Below are positions 35,820 to 44,112 of a stretch of DNA of 64,000 nucleotides, piece by piece. A program made the position numbers and the translations under genes. The stretch covers positions 1 to 64,000 of the forward strand of contig CASENE010000108.1 of assembly GCA_949289265.1 (NCBI GenBank), read 5' to 3'. How positions within the stretch are numbered: the first letter of the stretch is position 1; each line of letters starts with the position of its first letter. The stretch is from an uncultured Bacteroides sp. (GTDB taxonomy: Bacteria > Bacteroidota > Bacteroidia > Bacteroidales > Bacteroidaceae). The notes beneath the pieces were generated by a model, which did not search any database, was not told the origin of the DNA, and worked only from the letters and a program-made list of their open reading frames with translations.

Positions 35820-36911
35820 TCACCCCATGACCTCTGCGATGAAGGCCCGCATCTCGTCCTGCCGCTCTTCCACGCTTTGCAGCAGCTTGTATTGGGCGGC
35901 GGTGCGCACCAGGTTGTGTCCCTCGTAGGCCGTCTTATAATAGGTGTCGCCGTCCAGGTAGTCCGTCAGGAAGCGCACGCACTGCATGTAGGGGAAGAGG
36001 GCGGCGGCATAGGGCAGGTGTTCCACCTCGACGGGCAAGAGGAAGGCGCGGGCCGACTCCAGGTAGCCGCGGGTGAAGGCGCGGAAGATGTCCATGTCGA
36101 ACGACACGCGGCCGAGGTCGCGGTCGTCTTCGGCGCCGGTGTTGGCCGCCGAGCGCAGGAAGTCGCCGTAGTCCGAGAAGACGTAGGAGGGCATGACGGT
36201 GTCCAGGTCGATGACGCAGAGCACGCTGCCGTCTTCGTCGAACATCATGTTGTTTACCTTCGTGTCGCAGTGGCACACGCGCTTGGGCAGCACGCCCTGG
36301 CGGTGCAGCCGCTCGGCCAGGCACATGGCGTCGGCGCGCCGCTCCAGCTCGTCCACGTAGCGGCGCACTTCGCCCACCCGTCCGGCCCGGTCGGCCGCCA
36401 CGGCCCGGCGCAGCTGGTCGAGGCGCAGCTCCATGTTGTGGAAGCCGGGGATGGTCTCCGTCAGCGGCTCGTGCAGGTCGGCCAGCAGGGCCTCGAAGCG
36501 GCCGAAGGCGCGGCCCGCGCAGTAGGAATAGTGCGGGTCGACGGTCTCGAAGGTGCGGGCGCGGGGGATGAAGACCATGACGCGCCAGTACGACGTGCCG
36601 TCGTGCCAGTAGGTCTTGCCCGTGTCGGCCACGGGGAGGAAGCGCAGCACCTTGCGGTCGATGTCCGTCTCGCCCTGTTCCAGCAGCTTGCGGCGGAGGT
36701 GGGCGGTGACGGTCTCGATGTTGTGCTGCAGGCCGTCCACGTCGCGGAAGACGGCGTGGTTGATGCGCTGCAGCACGTAGTCGGGCGCGTCGGCCTCGGC
36801 GGTGCGGACGCGGTAGGTGTCGTTAATGAGTCCCGTCCCCAGGGGGCGGATGTCGGCCACGGTGCCGCTGATGCGGAAGCGGGCCACGATGCGGGTCAGT
36901 GTTTCGTTCAT
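35820..36911 (-). CDS. Aminoglycoside-phosphotransferase-fold sugar kinase, N-acetylhexosamine 1-kinase (NahK)-like
   Basis: 363 aa. The phosphotransferase motifs are RVCHCDTKVNNMMFD (catalytic Asp) and VIDLDTVMP (metal-binding Asp). The protein also shares, from memory of Bifidobacterium NahK, the extended features TGLINDTYRV, YVLQRINHAVF, FSDYGDFLRSAANTGAEDDRDL, FRAFTRGY and RFLTDYLDGDTYYKTAYEGHNLVR (in part), and the same length (about 360). NahK phosphorylates GlcNAc/GalNAc at C1 for use as a sugar-1-phosphate. Activity here is inferred from similarity. It sits 34 bp behind the DUF2851 gene on the same strand. Confidence 0.7.
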   Translation of the reverse strand: MNETLTRIVARFRISGTVADIRPLGTGLINDTYRVRTAEADAPDYVLQRINHAVFRDVDGLQHNIETVTAHLRRKLLEQGETDIDRKVLRFLPVADTGKTYWHDGTSYWRVMVFIPRARTFETVDPHYSYCAGRAFGRFEALLADLHEPLTETIPGFHNMELRLDQLRRAVAADRAGRVGEVRRYVDELERRADAMCLAERLHRQGVLPKRVCHCDTKVNNMMFDEDGSVLCVIDLDTVMPSYVFSDYGDFLRSAANTGAEDDRDLGRVSFDMDIFRAFTRGYLESARAFLLPVEVEHLPYAAALFPYMQCVRFLTDYLDGDTYYKTAYEGHNLVRTAAQYKLLQSVEERQDEMRAFIAEVMG

Positions 36912-36945
36912 ATCTGATAATGGTTACTACTTCTTGGCAAGGGGG

Positions 36946-38262
36946 TCAGGGCGTCTCCTCCTTCCTCCCCTTCAGGTGCTCGTAGCCGAAGCGGCAGCGC
37001 AGGCAGTCGCGGCGGTCGCAATAGGCGCGCGTCAGCTGCAGCAGGGCCTGCGAGTCGGCGGCCGAACGGGGCACGATGCCGGCGGCGGCCCATCGGCGCA
37101 CCACGGCGTTGTCTTCCGCCGGCAGTTCGTCCAGCAGGGCGGCGGCCCGGCGGCACAGGGCCTCGTCGCGCCGGTGCACGCCGTAGGCATAGAGCAGGGG
37201 CGCCACCGTGTTGAGCAGCAGCAGGTCGGCCGAGGCCGTACCGAGGCGGCGCGCGCGGCGGCGAGGCATGGGCGGGCCGAAGCGGCAGTGGTCTGTCCAA
37301 TAGTCGGAGGTCTGCACCTGCAGCAGGCGGCGCACGTCGTCGGCCGAGGCGGCTTCCAGCACGCGGGAGAACAGGTGTTCGCGCTCGTGGCACAGCCAGG
37401 CCAGTTGCGCCAGGCGCACGTGGGGGAAGTTGTCGGGGCGGAGCCGGAGGAAGCGCCAGCGGGAACGGGGCAGCGGGTCGGCCAGCGAGAGCTTGCGCCG
37501 CAGGTAGCCGTATTCGCGGCGCAGGGCCGCGGGATAGCCGTCGGGCGCGTCGTCGGGCACGTCGTCCAGCAGGCCGGCTGTCCCCAGGAAGAGGGCCTCC
37601 AGCTGAAACAGGTTGTCGCGCTGCCGGCCCAGGGCGCGCAGGGGCAGGCGCAGGGCCCAGGCCTCGAAGGCGTCGGCGTTGAGCCCGAAGCCGAAGTTGC
37701 GTGCCAGGGTGACAAAGAAGGCGTCTTCCCAGTCGCCGCCCGTCTGCTCCAGCCTCCGCTCCACGTCGCCGGCCTTCTGCCGCAGGCGTTCGGCTCCCAG
37801 GGCCGACAGCCAGGCGTGCACCTTGAGGGGCGGCAGCGCGGAGAGCGAGCCGTGGCAGGGCGGCAGGCCGGAGGCGGAAGAGGGGCGGCACAGCTCGTCG
37901 TAGCGGCGGCGCACGCCGGGCGGGCAGTCCAGCTGCAGCTGCGGCACGGGTTGCCCGTCGGTGCGACAGACCTCGGCGTCGGCCTCGCCCACCACGTGAA
38001 GCACCACGTTGTCATAGGCCGCATCCCCTTGGTGTCCGTGGCGCGCCCAGTCGGAAGCGCGCAGGTGAATCTCTACGTTGCCCACCCACAGCGTGCCGTC
38101 CAGGCGAATCTTGGCGTTGAAGAAGTCCGGCCCGGCGTCCGTGTTGGGCTGCCCCGTGTCTATCACCTCCAGAGCGCGGCCGTCGGTGGCGCGCAGCGGG
38201 GCGAGGGGGAAGAGGCGGTGGCGCCAGACGTAGTGCAGCAGGCGTTCTTCGTTGTGTTCCAT
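36946..38262 (-). CDS. DUF2851 family protein
   Basis: 438 aa from the ATG at 38262 (MEHNEERLLHYVWRH); an ATG 12 codons upstream lies within the promoter spacing and is not favoured. The conserved N-terminal block GQPNTDAGPDFFNAKIRLDG and VGNVEIHLRASDWARHGHQGD, cited in pieces, followed by YDNVVLHVV, is the DUF2851 signature; it is restricted largely to Bacteroidetes and its function is unknown. The C-terminus has a Cys cluster (CDRRDCLRCRFGY). First gene of a probable operon with the NahK-like kinase. Confidence 0.85.
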   Translation of the reverse strand: MEHNEERLLHYVWRHRLFPLAPLRATDGRALEVIDTGQPNTDAGPDFFNAKIRLDGTLWVGNVEIHLRASDWARHGHQGDAAYDNVVLHVVGEADAEVCRTDGQPVPQLQLDCPPGVRRRYDELCRPSSASGLPPCHGSLSALPPLKVHAWLSALGAERLRQKAGDVERRLEQTGGDWEDAFFVTLARNFGFGLNADAFEAWALRLPLRALGRQRDNLFQLEALFLGTAGLLDDVPDDAPDGYPAALRREYGYLRRKLSLADPLPRSRWRFLRLRPDNFPHVRLAQLAWLCHEREHLFSRVLEAASADDVRRLLQVQTSDYWTDHCRFGPPMPRRRARRLGTASADLLLLNTVAPLLYAYGVHRRDEALCRRAAALLDELPAEDNAVVRRWAAAGIVPRSAADSQALLQLTRAYCDRRDCLRCRFGYEHLKGRKEETP

Positions 38263-38295
38263 GACATTGGCTTTACCAAGGGGATTACAAGTGTC

Positions 38296-38327
38296 CAAAG
38301 ATAGGGCAAATCCGCGGGACTGCCAAG
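38296..38327 (-). promoter_or_regulatory. Promoter of the DUF2851 operon
   Basis: Minus strand: CTTG (38327-38324), 20 nt, TATCTTTG (38303-38296), then 33 nt to the start at 38262. Spacing and -7 box match the Bacteroidetes consensus. Confidence 0.65.
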
Positions 38328-38339
38328 TTTTCCGACCAG

Positions 38340-38428
38340 ATATTCGGAGGGACGAGGGGACAAGGGGACGAGGAACGAGGGGACAAGGCTACGAGGGGAC
38401 AAGTTGACAAGGCTACGAGGGGACGTTA
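38340..38428. repeat. Family E repeat
   Basis: Tandem GGGACAAGG, GGGACGAGG, GGCTACGAGG and AAGTTGACAAGG units, all one orientation. Confidence 0.7.
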
Positions 38429-38474
38429 ACCTAACGATAACATACGGTTAACCTGCGGGGCGGCAGACACGGGT

Positions 38475-38482
38475 TACCTTTG
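38475..38482 (+). promoter_or_regulatory. -7 element of the DUF3267-like gene
   Basis: TACCTTTG, full match, 76 nt before the ATG at 38559; -33 box weak (GGTTAACC near 38446-38453). Confidence 0.4.
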
Positions 38483-38558
38483 CGCCAGGAACGAAGGAGA
38501 AAGCATCCTCCATTCCCAATCCCTGATTTTTTAATTCTTAATTCTCAATTCTCAATTT

Positions 38559-39164
38559 ATGAAAGCAATAGACCAAACCTGGGAAGCCTGCCGCGCCGGC
38601 AGCATCGAAATCAAAGTATCGCCCCTGCGCCTCAACGCCTGGAGCGTGGTGTTCATCATCCTGCTGATGGCCGCGGGCGCGGCCCTGTTCACCCTGCTGT
38701 GGGCCGAGCCGGGAGCTTACGACTGGGGGCGCCGCGCGGGCTCGCTCCTCTCCCTCGGCGGGCTGCTGAAGCTGGCGGGCGTGTGTGCGGCCTACCTGGC
38801 GCTGGACGCGCTGATGCTCTACCTGGCCCTGGGCTGCGACCGCCGCGCCCTGCACTGGCACTTCGACGCCGGAGCCTTCGGCCCCTACTCCGACCGCCCC
38901 GTCCGCCTGGGCGCCTACCGCCTGATGCTCGTTGCGCCCGCCGTGCTGCTGGGCTTCCTGCCCGCCGTCTTCGGGCTGTGCACGGGCCACGCCGACTGCT
39001 ACGTATGGGGGCTGTGGGGCATCGCCTGCTCGCTGTTCGACCTCAACCTCTTCCTCCGCCTGCGCCCTTACCGCAACTGCGACCACTATCAGACCACCGC
39101 CAAGAGCTACGAGGGATGGGTCATCGTGAGCGACGAGCCGGGCGACGACCGCTGGATGTATTGA
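38559..39164 (+). CDS. Membrane protein resembling DUF3267 zincins but without HExxH
   Basis: 201 aa with four hydrophobic segments (about 28-48, 64-90, 120-142, 150-168). The order of features, an N-terminal W-E-x-C-R/K-G-S-I-E-I-K-V block, a central membrane helix, then HWHFDAGAFGPYSDRPVRLGAYR, LLGFLPAV and a final FDLNLFLRLR, parallels DUF3267 proteins (putative membrane zinc peptidases). In the position of their HExxH motif this protein has LDALMLYLAL, so no metal site is visible. The family link is from recollection and is tentative; otherwise it is an unknown four-TM protein. Monocistronic. Confidence 0.6.
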   Translation: MKAIDQTWEACRAGSIEIKVSPLRLNAWSVVFIILLMAAGAALFTLLWAEPGAYDWGRRAGSLLSLGGLLKLAGVCAAYLALDALMLYLALGCDRRALHWHFDAGAFGPYSDRPVRLGAYRLMLVAPAVLLGFLPAVFGLCTGHADCYVWGLWGIACSLFDLNLFLRLRPYRNCDHYQTTAKSYEGWVIVSDEPGDDRWMY

Positions 39165-39166
39165 AG

Positions 39167-39335
39167 GTGGTAACTCAATTCTCCTCCTTCGGGAAGGAGG
39201 AGTACCCGAAGGGGGAGGTGGTAGCGAAGTATAATCTGTTTATTATATTTTTAACCTACCACCCCGCCCGTTGGGCACCCCTCCTCCCAGGAGGAGGGGA
39301 AATGGATACCAACGTCTATTTCGACACTTCCTCAA
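39167..39335. repeat. Intergenic repeat, family B (forward)
   Basis: AACTCAATTCTCCTCCTTCGGG..GAGGTGGTAGCGAAGTATAATCTGTTTA, centre, then ACCTACCACCCCGCCCGTTGGGCACCCC..AGGAGGGGAAATGGATACC; shown in parts. Starts 3 bp after the stop of the DUF3267-like gene. Confidence 0.85.
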
Positions 39336-39364
39336 ATGGATGGCGGCCCCTATTCAGGCACCCA

Positions 39365-39445
39365 CAGGGCCTCACTATTCCCGGGCATTACTATCCCCGC
39401 CTCCTGGCATTACTATCCCACCGACCGGGCGTTACTGTCCCCGCC
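39365..39445. repeat. Intergenic tandem repeat, family A
   Basis: Three to four units ending CATTACTATCCC and GTTACTGTCCC, directly after a family B copy. Confidence 0.75.
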
Positions 39446-39494
39446 TGCGCGGTTAAAATATCCGAAAAATTGCCCTGCATGACAGGAAAAACAC

Positions 39495-39502
39495 TACCTT
39501 TG
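39495..39502 (+). promoter_or_regulatory. -7 element of dapB
   Basis: TACCTTTG, with ATTG ending 22 nt upstream as a possible -33 box. The leader to dapB is about 115 nt. Confidence 0.45.
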
Positions 39503-39624
39503 CGCTGATTAGCCCCCGACGTATCCCGTCCCCAAGCCCGTCCGAACGGAAAGGCCCGGGGAGGCGGACGGCGGAAGGCCGCAAAAACGACAACAAACCC
39601 AAGAAACTAAAACCACAGACCGCA

Positions 39625-40386
39625 ATGAAAATAGCACTGATAGGCTACGGCAAGATGGGCCACGAGATAGAGCGCATCGCCCGCAGCCGCGGACACGAAA
39701 TCGTCTGCATCATCGACGTGGACAACCAGCAGGACTTCGCCTCCGAAGCCTTCCGCAGCGCCGACGTCGCCATCGAGTTCACCAACCCCCAGGCCGCCTA
39801 CGGCAACTACCTGCGCGCCTTCGACGCAGGCGTCAAGGTGGTGAGCGGCAGCACCGGCTGGCTGAAAGACCATGCCGACGACGTGCGCCGCCTCTGCGCG
39901 GAAGAGGGCAAGACGCTGTTCTGGGCCAGCAACTTCAGCCTGGGAGTCAGCATCTTTACCGCCGTCAACCGCTACCTGGCCCGCATCATGAACCAATTCC
40001 CCGAGTACGACGTGGCGATGGAAGAGACGCACCACGTGCACAAACTGGACGCCCCCAGCGGCACCGCCATCACCCTGGCCGAGGACATCGTCAGCCGCCT
40101 GGACCGCAAGTCGCGCTGGGTGAAGGGCACGCACCAGGCCCCGGACGGCACCGTGACGGGCAGCGCGCAGTGCGCCCCGGACGAGCTGCCCGTCAGCTCC
40201 GTGCGCCGCGACGAGGTGCCCGGCATACACACCATCCGCTACGACTCCGCCGCCGACAGCATCACCCTCGTCCACGACGCCAAGAACCGCAGCGGCTTCG
40301 CCCTGGGCGCCGTCCTAGCCGCCGAATACACCGCCGGACACGCCGGGCTGCTGACGATGGAAGACCTTTTTCCGTTCCTCAAATGA
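39625..40386 (+). CDS. dapB: 4-hydroxy-tetrahydrodipicolinate reductase
   Basis: 253-residue NAD(P)H-dependent enzyme of lysine/diaminopimelate synthesis. N-terminal Rossmann motif ALIGYGKMGHEIE, GSTGW loop, ASNFSLGV, and the substrate-binding/catalytic segment EETHHVHKLDAPSGTA (His-His and Lys). Length and motif order are normal. It precedes two signal peptidase-family genes and wbqC, separated by a family D repeat. Confidence 0.95.
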   Translation: MKIALIGYGKMGHEIERIARSRGHEIVCIIDVDNQQDFASEAFRSADVAIEFTNPQAAYGNYLRAFDAGVKVVSGSTGWLKDHADDVRRLCAEEGKTLFWASNFSLGVSIFTAVNRYLARIMNQFPEYDVAMEETHHVHKLDAPSGTAITLAEDIVSRLDRKSRWVKGTHQAPDGTVTGSAQCAPDELPVSSVRRDEVPGIHTIRYDSAADSITLVHDAKNRSGFALGAVLAAEYTAGHAGLLTMEDLFPFLK

Positions 40387-40625
40387 ATGATTAATGGTTA
40401 GTGATTAGTGATTAATGATTAGTGTTTAGGGATTAGGGTTTAGTGATGAGTGATTAATACGTGCGGACGACGGGCGCTCAAGCCCACTAATCACCAATCA
40501 CTCCCCCACTAATCACTCATCACTAACCCCTAATCCCTAACCACTCCCCCCATTAATCCCTAATCACTAATCACTAAACCCTCATCACTAACCCCTAAAC
40601 ACTAACCCCTAACCCCTCCCCTCCT
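40387..40625. repeat. Intergenic repeat, family D (TTAGTG/TTAGGG type), inverted
   Basis: Left part: GATTAATGGTTAGTGATTAGTG..GATTAGGGTTTAG; right part: the complement, CACTAATCACC..CTAATCCCTAACC, many times. Units of 7-8 bp built on ATTAGTG/TTAGGG. The two halves form a very long imperfect hairpin. It fills the whole gap between dapB and lepB. Confidence 0.8.
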
Positions 40626-40628
40626 GTC

Positions 40629-42158
40629 ATGGAATTTACCAACAACCCCAAACTAAGCCGCCCGCCCCGGGGCCGGAGCCTCCGGGCCCGGTGGACGATG
40701 TTCGGCCTCGTCGCCGTGCTCTACCTGCTGTTCCTGCTGTGGGTGAAGAGTTGGTGGGGCCTCGTCGTCCTGCCCTTCATCTTCGACGCCTACATCACCA
40801 AGAAGATACCCTGGGGATGGTGGCGACGCAGCAAGAACGCCGCCGTGCGCGGCATCATGAGCTGGGTGGACGCCATCGTCTTCGCCCTGGTGGCCGTCTA
40901 CTTCGTCAACCTCTACCTGTTCCAGAACTACCAGATACCGTCGTCGTCGCTCGAAAAGTCCCTGCTGGTGGGCGACTTCCTCTACGTCAGCAAGCTGAGC
41001 TACGGCCCCCGCGTGCCCAACACCCCGCTGTCCATGCCGCTGACGCAACACACGATGCCGGTGCTGGGATGCAAGTCGTACCTCGACTGGCCCCACTGGG
41101 ACTACAAGCGCGTCGCCGGCACGGGGCATGTGGAGCTGGGCGACATCGTGGTCTTCAACTTCCCCGCCGGCGACACCGTGGCCCTCAACCACCAGATGGA
41201 GGACTTCTACGCCCTGGCCTATCGCGAGGGACGGAGGCTTTATCCGCAGCCCGTCGAGATGGACAGCCTGACGCGCACGCAGCAACGCGCCGTCTACGAC
41301 CTCTACTACGCCGCCGGGCGCAAGCTCATCCTCAGCAACCCGCAGGTCTACGGCAAGGTCATCACCCGTCCCGTCGACCGCCGCGAGAACTACGTGAAAC
41401 GCTGCACCGGCCTGCCCGGCGACACGCTGCAAATCAAGGGCGGCCAGCTCTACATCAACGGCCAGGCCGTGCCCGACCCGGAGAACCTGCAGTTCAACTA
41501 CTTCGTGCAGACCACCGGGCCCCTCATCCCCGAAGGCCTGTTCCGTGAGCTGGGCATCAGCCTGGACGACCAGTGGCTCCTGCCGAACGACCCGGACACC
41601 CGCGCCGCGCTGGCTTCCCTGGGCCTGGACGGCACCGACGCGCAGGGACAACCCGCGCCCGTCTACCACCTGCCGCTTACCCGGCAGATGCACGACGCCC
41701 TGGCCGCCAACCGGAAGCTCGTCAGCCACATCGTGCGCGAACCGGCCGAATACGGGGGCGACGTCTATCCGCTGAACCTCTACACCCACTGGACGCGCGA
41801 CGACTACGGGCCCCTGTGGATTCCGAAGAAAGGCGAAACCATCCGGCTCACCGACGACAACCTGCCCCTGTACGAACGCTGCATCCGTGCCTACGAAGGC
41901 AACACCCTGGAGCGGCGCGACGACGGCATCTACATCAACGGACAGAAGACCGACCGCTATACCTTCCGCCTGGACTACTACTGGATGATGGGCGACAACC
42001 GCCACAACTCGCTCGACTCGCGCTACTGGGGCTTCGTGCCCGAAGACCACGTGGTGGGCAAGCCCCTGATGGTATGGCTGTCGCTGGACAAAGACCGCGG
42101 CTGGTTCGACGGCAAGATACGCTGGGACCGCCTGTTCAAACGCGTGGACAACCTGTAA
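40629..42158 (+). CDS. lepB: Signal peptidase I (S26A), long form
   Basis: 509 aa, longer than E. coli LepB (324). Two N-terminal hydrophobic segments (about 24-55 and 78-97) precede the catalytic region. Box B YQIPSSSLEKSLLVGD holds the Ser nucleophile (Ser107); box D YVKRCTGLPGDTL holds the Lys base (Lys257); box E GDNRHNSLDSRYWGFVP is complete. Extra length is an insertion between boxes B/C and D and another between D and E. It removes signal peptides at the outer face of the inner membrane. The next gene, 16 bp downstream, is a paralogue without catalytic residues. Confidence 0.94.
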   Translation: MEFTNNPKLSRPPRGRSLRARWTMFGLVAVLYLLFLLWVKSWWGLVVLPFIFDAYITKKIPWGWWRRSKNAAVRGIMSWVDAIVFALVAVYFVNLYLFQNYQIPSSSLEKSLLVGDFLYVSKLSYGPRVPNTPLSMPLTQHTMPVLGCKSYLDWPHWDYKRVAGTGHVELGDIVVFNFPAGDTVALNHQMEDFYALAYREGRRLYPQPVEMDSLTRTQQRAVYDLYYAAGRKLILSNPQVYGKVITRPVDRRENYVKRCTGLPGDTLQIKGGQLYINGQAVPDPENLQFNYFVQTTGPLIPEGLFRELGISLDDQWLLPNDPDTRAALASLGLDGTDAQGQPAPVYHLPLTRQMHDALAANRKLVSHIVREPAEYGGDVYPLNLYTHWTRDDYGPLWIPKKGETIRLTDDNLPLYERCIRAYEGNTLERRDDGIYINGQKTDRYTFRLDYYWMMGDNRHNSLDSRYWGFVPEDHVVGKPLMVWLSLDKDRGWFDGKIRWDRLFKRVDNL

Positions 42159-42174
42159 GGAAAGGAGGCCGGAG

Positions 42175-43113
42175 ATGGACAGACACACCGCGCGCAAGAC
42201 CCTCGCCGCCCTGGCCGCCGCCGTACTGGCCGGGGTGATGCTGCGTTCGTGCGTGGCCACGTCCTACCTCATCCCCTCCGACGGCATGGAGAACACGCTG
42301 TATCGCGGCGAGCGCATCCTGGTGAACAAGTGGAGCTACGGCCTGCGCCTGCCCCTCATGGCCTGGTGGGGATACCACCGCTGGGCCCCCGCCCGCGTGC
42401 CGCGCGAAGACATCGTGGTGTTCAACAACCCCGCCCAGGCCTCCGAGCCCGTGGTCAGCCGGCGCGCCGTCTTCATCGGGCGGTGTACGGGCACGCCGGG
42501 CGACACGTTGAGGGTGGACTCGCTGTTTGCCGTCGTGCCCGAAGAGACGCTGGCGCCCGACCAGAAATTCCTCTACTCCTACCCCCCGGCCCGTCAGGCC
42601 GAGCTGGACACGCTGCTGGCCCGCCTCTCCATCCACTCCCCCCTGCTGGGGCAAGACTCCGCCCGCAGCATCCGCAGCTTCAGCCGCTACGAATACTACC
42701 TCCTGCAGCAGGCCATCGACGGCCCGTGCTGGATCAGCCCCGTGCAGGACGGCGGCGCGCGGCGGCAGACCTTCCCCCTGGTGGTGCCCGGACGCGGGAC
42801 AAGCGTGCGCGTGCAGCCCTGGAACCGCACCCTGCTGTGCAACACCCTGCTGCTGCACGAGGGGCGGGACGCGCGCCTGAAGGGCGACACGCTCTACGTG
42901 GACGGACGGCCCGCGGACACCTGTACCTTCACCAAGGACTACTATTGGGTGACCTCCAGCAACGTGACCAACGTCACCGACTCGCGCCTCTTCGGCTTCG
43001 TGCCCGAAGACCACCTCATCGGACGCGCCGCACGCATCTGGCTCTCCAAGGAGGAAGGCACCGGCCTCTTCAGCGGCTACCGCTGGGAGCGGATAGGCGC
43101 GCGGGTGGACTGA
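42175..43113 (+). CDS. S26 signal peptidase-like protein lacking the Ser/Lys dyad
   Basis: 312 aa. One N-terminal hydrophobic segment, then the signal peptidase fold: YLIPSDGMENTLYRGERILVNKWSYG (box B, first part decisive), FIGRCTGTPGDTLRV (box D), and SNVTNVTDSRLFGFVPEDHLIG (box E region). At the nucleophile position of box B (consensus P-S-x-S-M) it has Gly37, and at the base position of box D (consensus K-R) it has Gly102. Box E has TSSNVTNVTDSR in place of GDNRHNSLDSR. The reading frame is otherwise intact. By known chemistry it should be inactive. Downstream of active lepB with 16 bp spacing, so probably co-expressed. Confidence 0.88.
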   Translation: MDRHTARKTLAALAAAVLAGVMLRSCVATSYLIPSDGMENTLYRGERILVNKWSYGLRLPLMAWWGYHRWAPARVPREDIVVFNNPAQASEPVVSRRAVFIGRCTGTPGDTLRVDSLFAVVPEETLAPDQKFLYSYPPARQAELDTLLARLSIHSPLLGQDSARSIRSFSRYEYYLLQQAIDGPCWISPVQDGGARRQTFPLVVPGRGTSVRVQPWNRTLLCNTLLLHEGRDARLKGDTLYVDGRPADTCTFTKDYYWVTSSNVTNVTDSRLFGFVPEDHLIGRAARIWLSKEEGTGLFSGYRWERIGARVD

Positions 43114-43134
43114 GGATAACTCCCTCACTCCTTC

Positions 43135-43215
43135 ACTCCTTAACTCCCCAACCACCAATCACTCATCATTAATCACTAACCCCTAATCACTAATCATTAA
43201 CCCCTCATCACTCCC
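43135..43215. repeat. Intergenic repeat, family D
   Basis: CCACCAATCACTCATCATTAATCACTAACCCCTAATC-type units (one strand only), between the pseudo-signal-peptidase gene and wbqC. Confidence 0.7.
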
Positions 43216-43221
43216 CCGTCC

Positions 43222-43896
43222 ATGCCCCGCACCGCCCTCCTCTCCACCGCCTACCTGCCGCCCGTGTCCTACGTCGCCAAGCTCCTGGCCTACGACCGCT
43301 GCCTCGTCGAGCAATACGACCACTACCGCAAGCAGACCTACCGCAACCGCTGCCTCATCGCCTCCCCCGCCGGGCCGCTGGCCCTCACCGTGCCCGTGGT
43401 GAAGACCGACGCGCCCAAGTGCCTCGTGCGCGACGTCCGCATCTCCGACCACGGCCACTGGCGGCGCCTGCACTGGAACGCGCTGGAGGCGGCCTACAAC
43501 CACACGCCTTTCTTCGAGTATTACAAGGACGACTTCCGCCCCTTCTACGAGGAAAGACGCCACGACTTCCTCATCGACTTCAACGAAGACCTGCTGCGCC
43601 TCGTCTGCCGCCTCGTCGACCTGGAGCCCCGCCTGGAGCGCACCACCGCCTTCGCGGCCACGCCCCCTGCCGACACGGACGACTGGCGCGAACGCATCCG
43701 CCCCAAGGCCTCCCCCGCCGCTCCGGCCGAAGCCGACCCCACGTTCCGCCCCGTGCCCTACTACCAGGTGTTCCAGCAGCGCCTGGGCTTCCTGCCCGAC
43801 CTCAGCATCGCCGACCTCCTGTTCAACATGGGGCCGGAAAGCCTGCTGGTGCTCCGCGCCTGCATCGTCCCGCCAGCAGCTCCCCGCCCTGAATAA
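43222..43896 (+). CDS. WbqC-like family protein
   Basis: 224 aa, no signal peptide. N-terminal LLSTAYLPPVSYVAKLLAYDRCLVEQYDHYRKQTYRNRCLI (first residues diagnostic), LTVPVVK, HWRRLHWNALEAAYNHTPFFEYY and the DLLFNMGPE end match the WbqC/DUF1308-like family. WbqC-type proteins occur in O-antigen loci, but the Bacteroidetes copy is usually found, as here, next to signal peptidase genes, and its role is unknown. Confidence 0.85.
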   Translation: MPRTALLSTAYLPPVSYVAKLLAYDRCLVEQYDHYRKQTYRNRCLIASPAGPLALTVPVVKTDAPKCLVRDVRISDHGHWRRLHWNALEAAYNHTPFFEYYKDDFRPFYEERRHDFLIDFNEDLLRLVCRLVDLEPRLERTTAFAATPPADTDDWRERIRPKASPAAPAEADPTFRPVPYYQVFQQRLGFLPDLSIADLLFNMGPESLLVLRACIVPPAAPRPE

Positions 43897-43899
43897 ACG

Positions 43900-44112
43900 G
43901 GTGCCGAAGGGAAGGCGGTAACCTAATTCTCCTCCTCCGGGGAGGTTGCTCTCCCCCGATAACGGGGGAGTCGGAGGGGGTGAGTACCCGAAGGAGGGGA
44001 AGGGGGAGGTGGTAGCGAACTATAATCTGTTTACCATAAGGTTTTTATTTCTTACCTACCACCCCGCCCGTTGGGCACCCCTCCTCCCAGGAGGAGGGGA
44101 AATGGATACCTC
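43900..44112. repeat. Intergenic repeat, family B with extra hairpin module
   Basis: As the other family B copies, but the left arm carries an additional module GCTCTCCCCCGATAACGGGGGAGTCGG (self-complementary CTCCCCC/GGGGGAG). Confidence 0.8.

Noticed and set aside
40387-40625. A telomere or replication origin
   Set aside because: TTAGGG-like words are degenerate, inverted and scattered at several sites inside a contiguous chromosome with normal genes on both sides; no DnaA-box cluster is visible.
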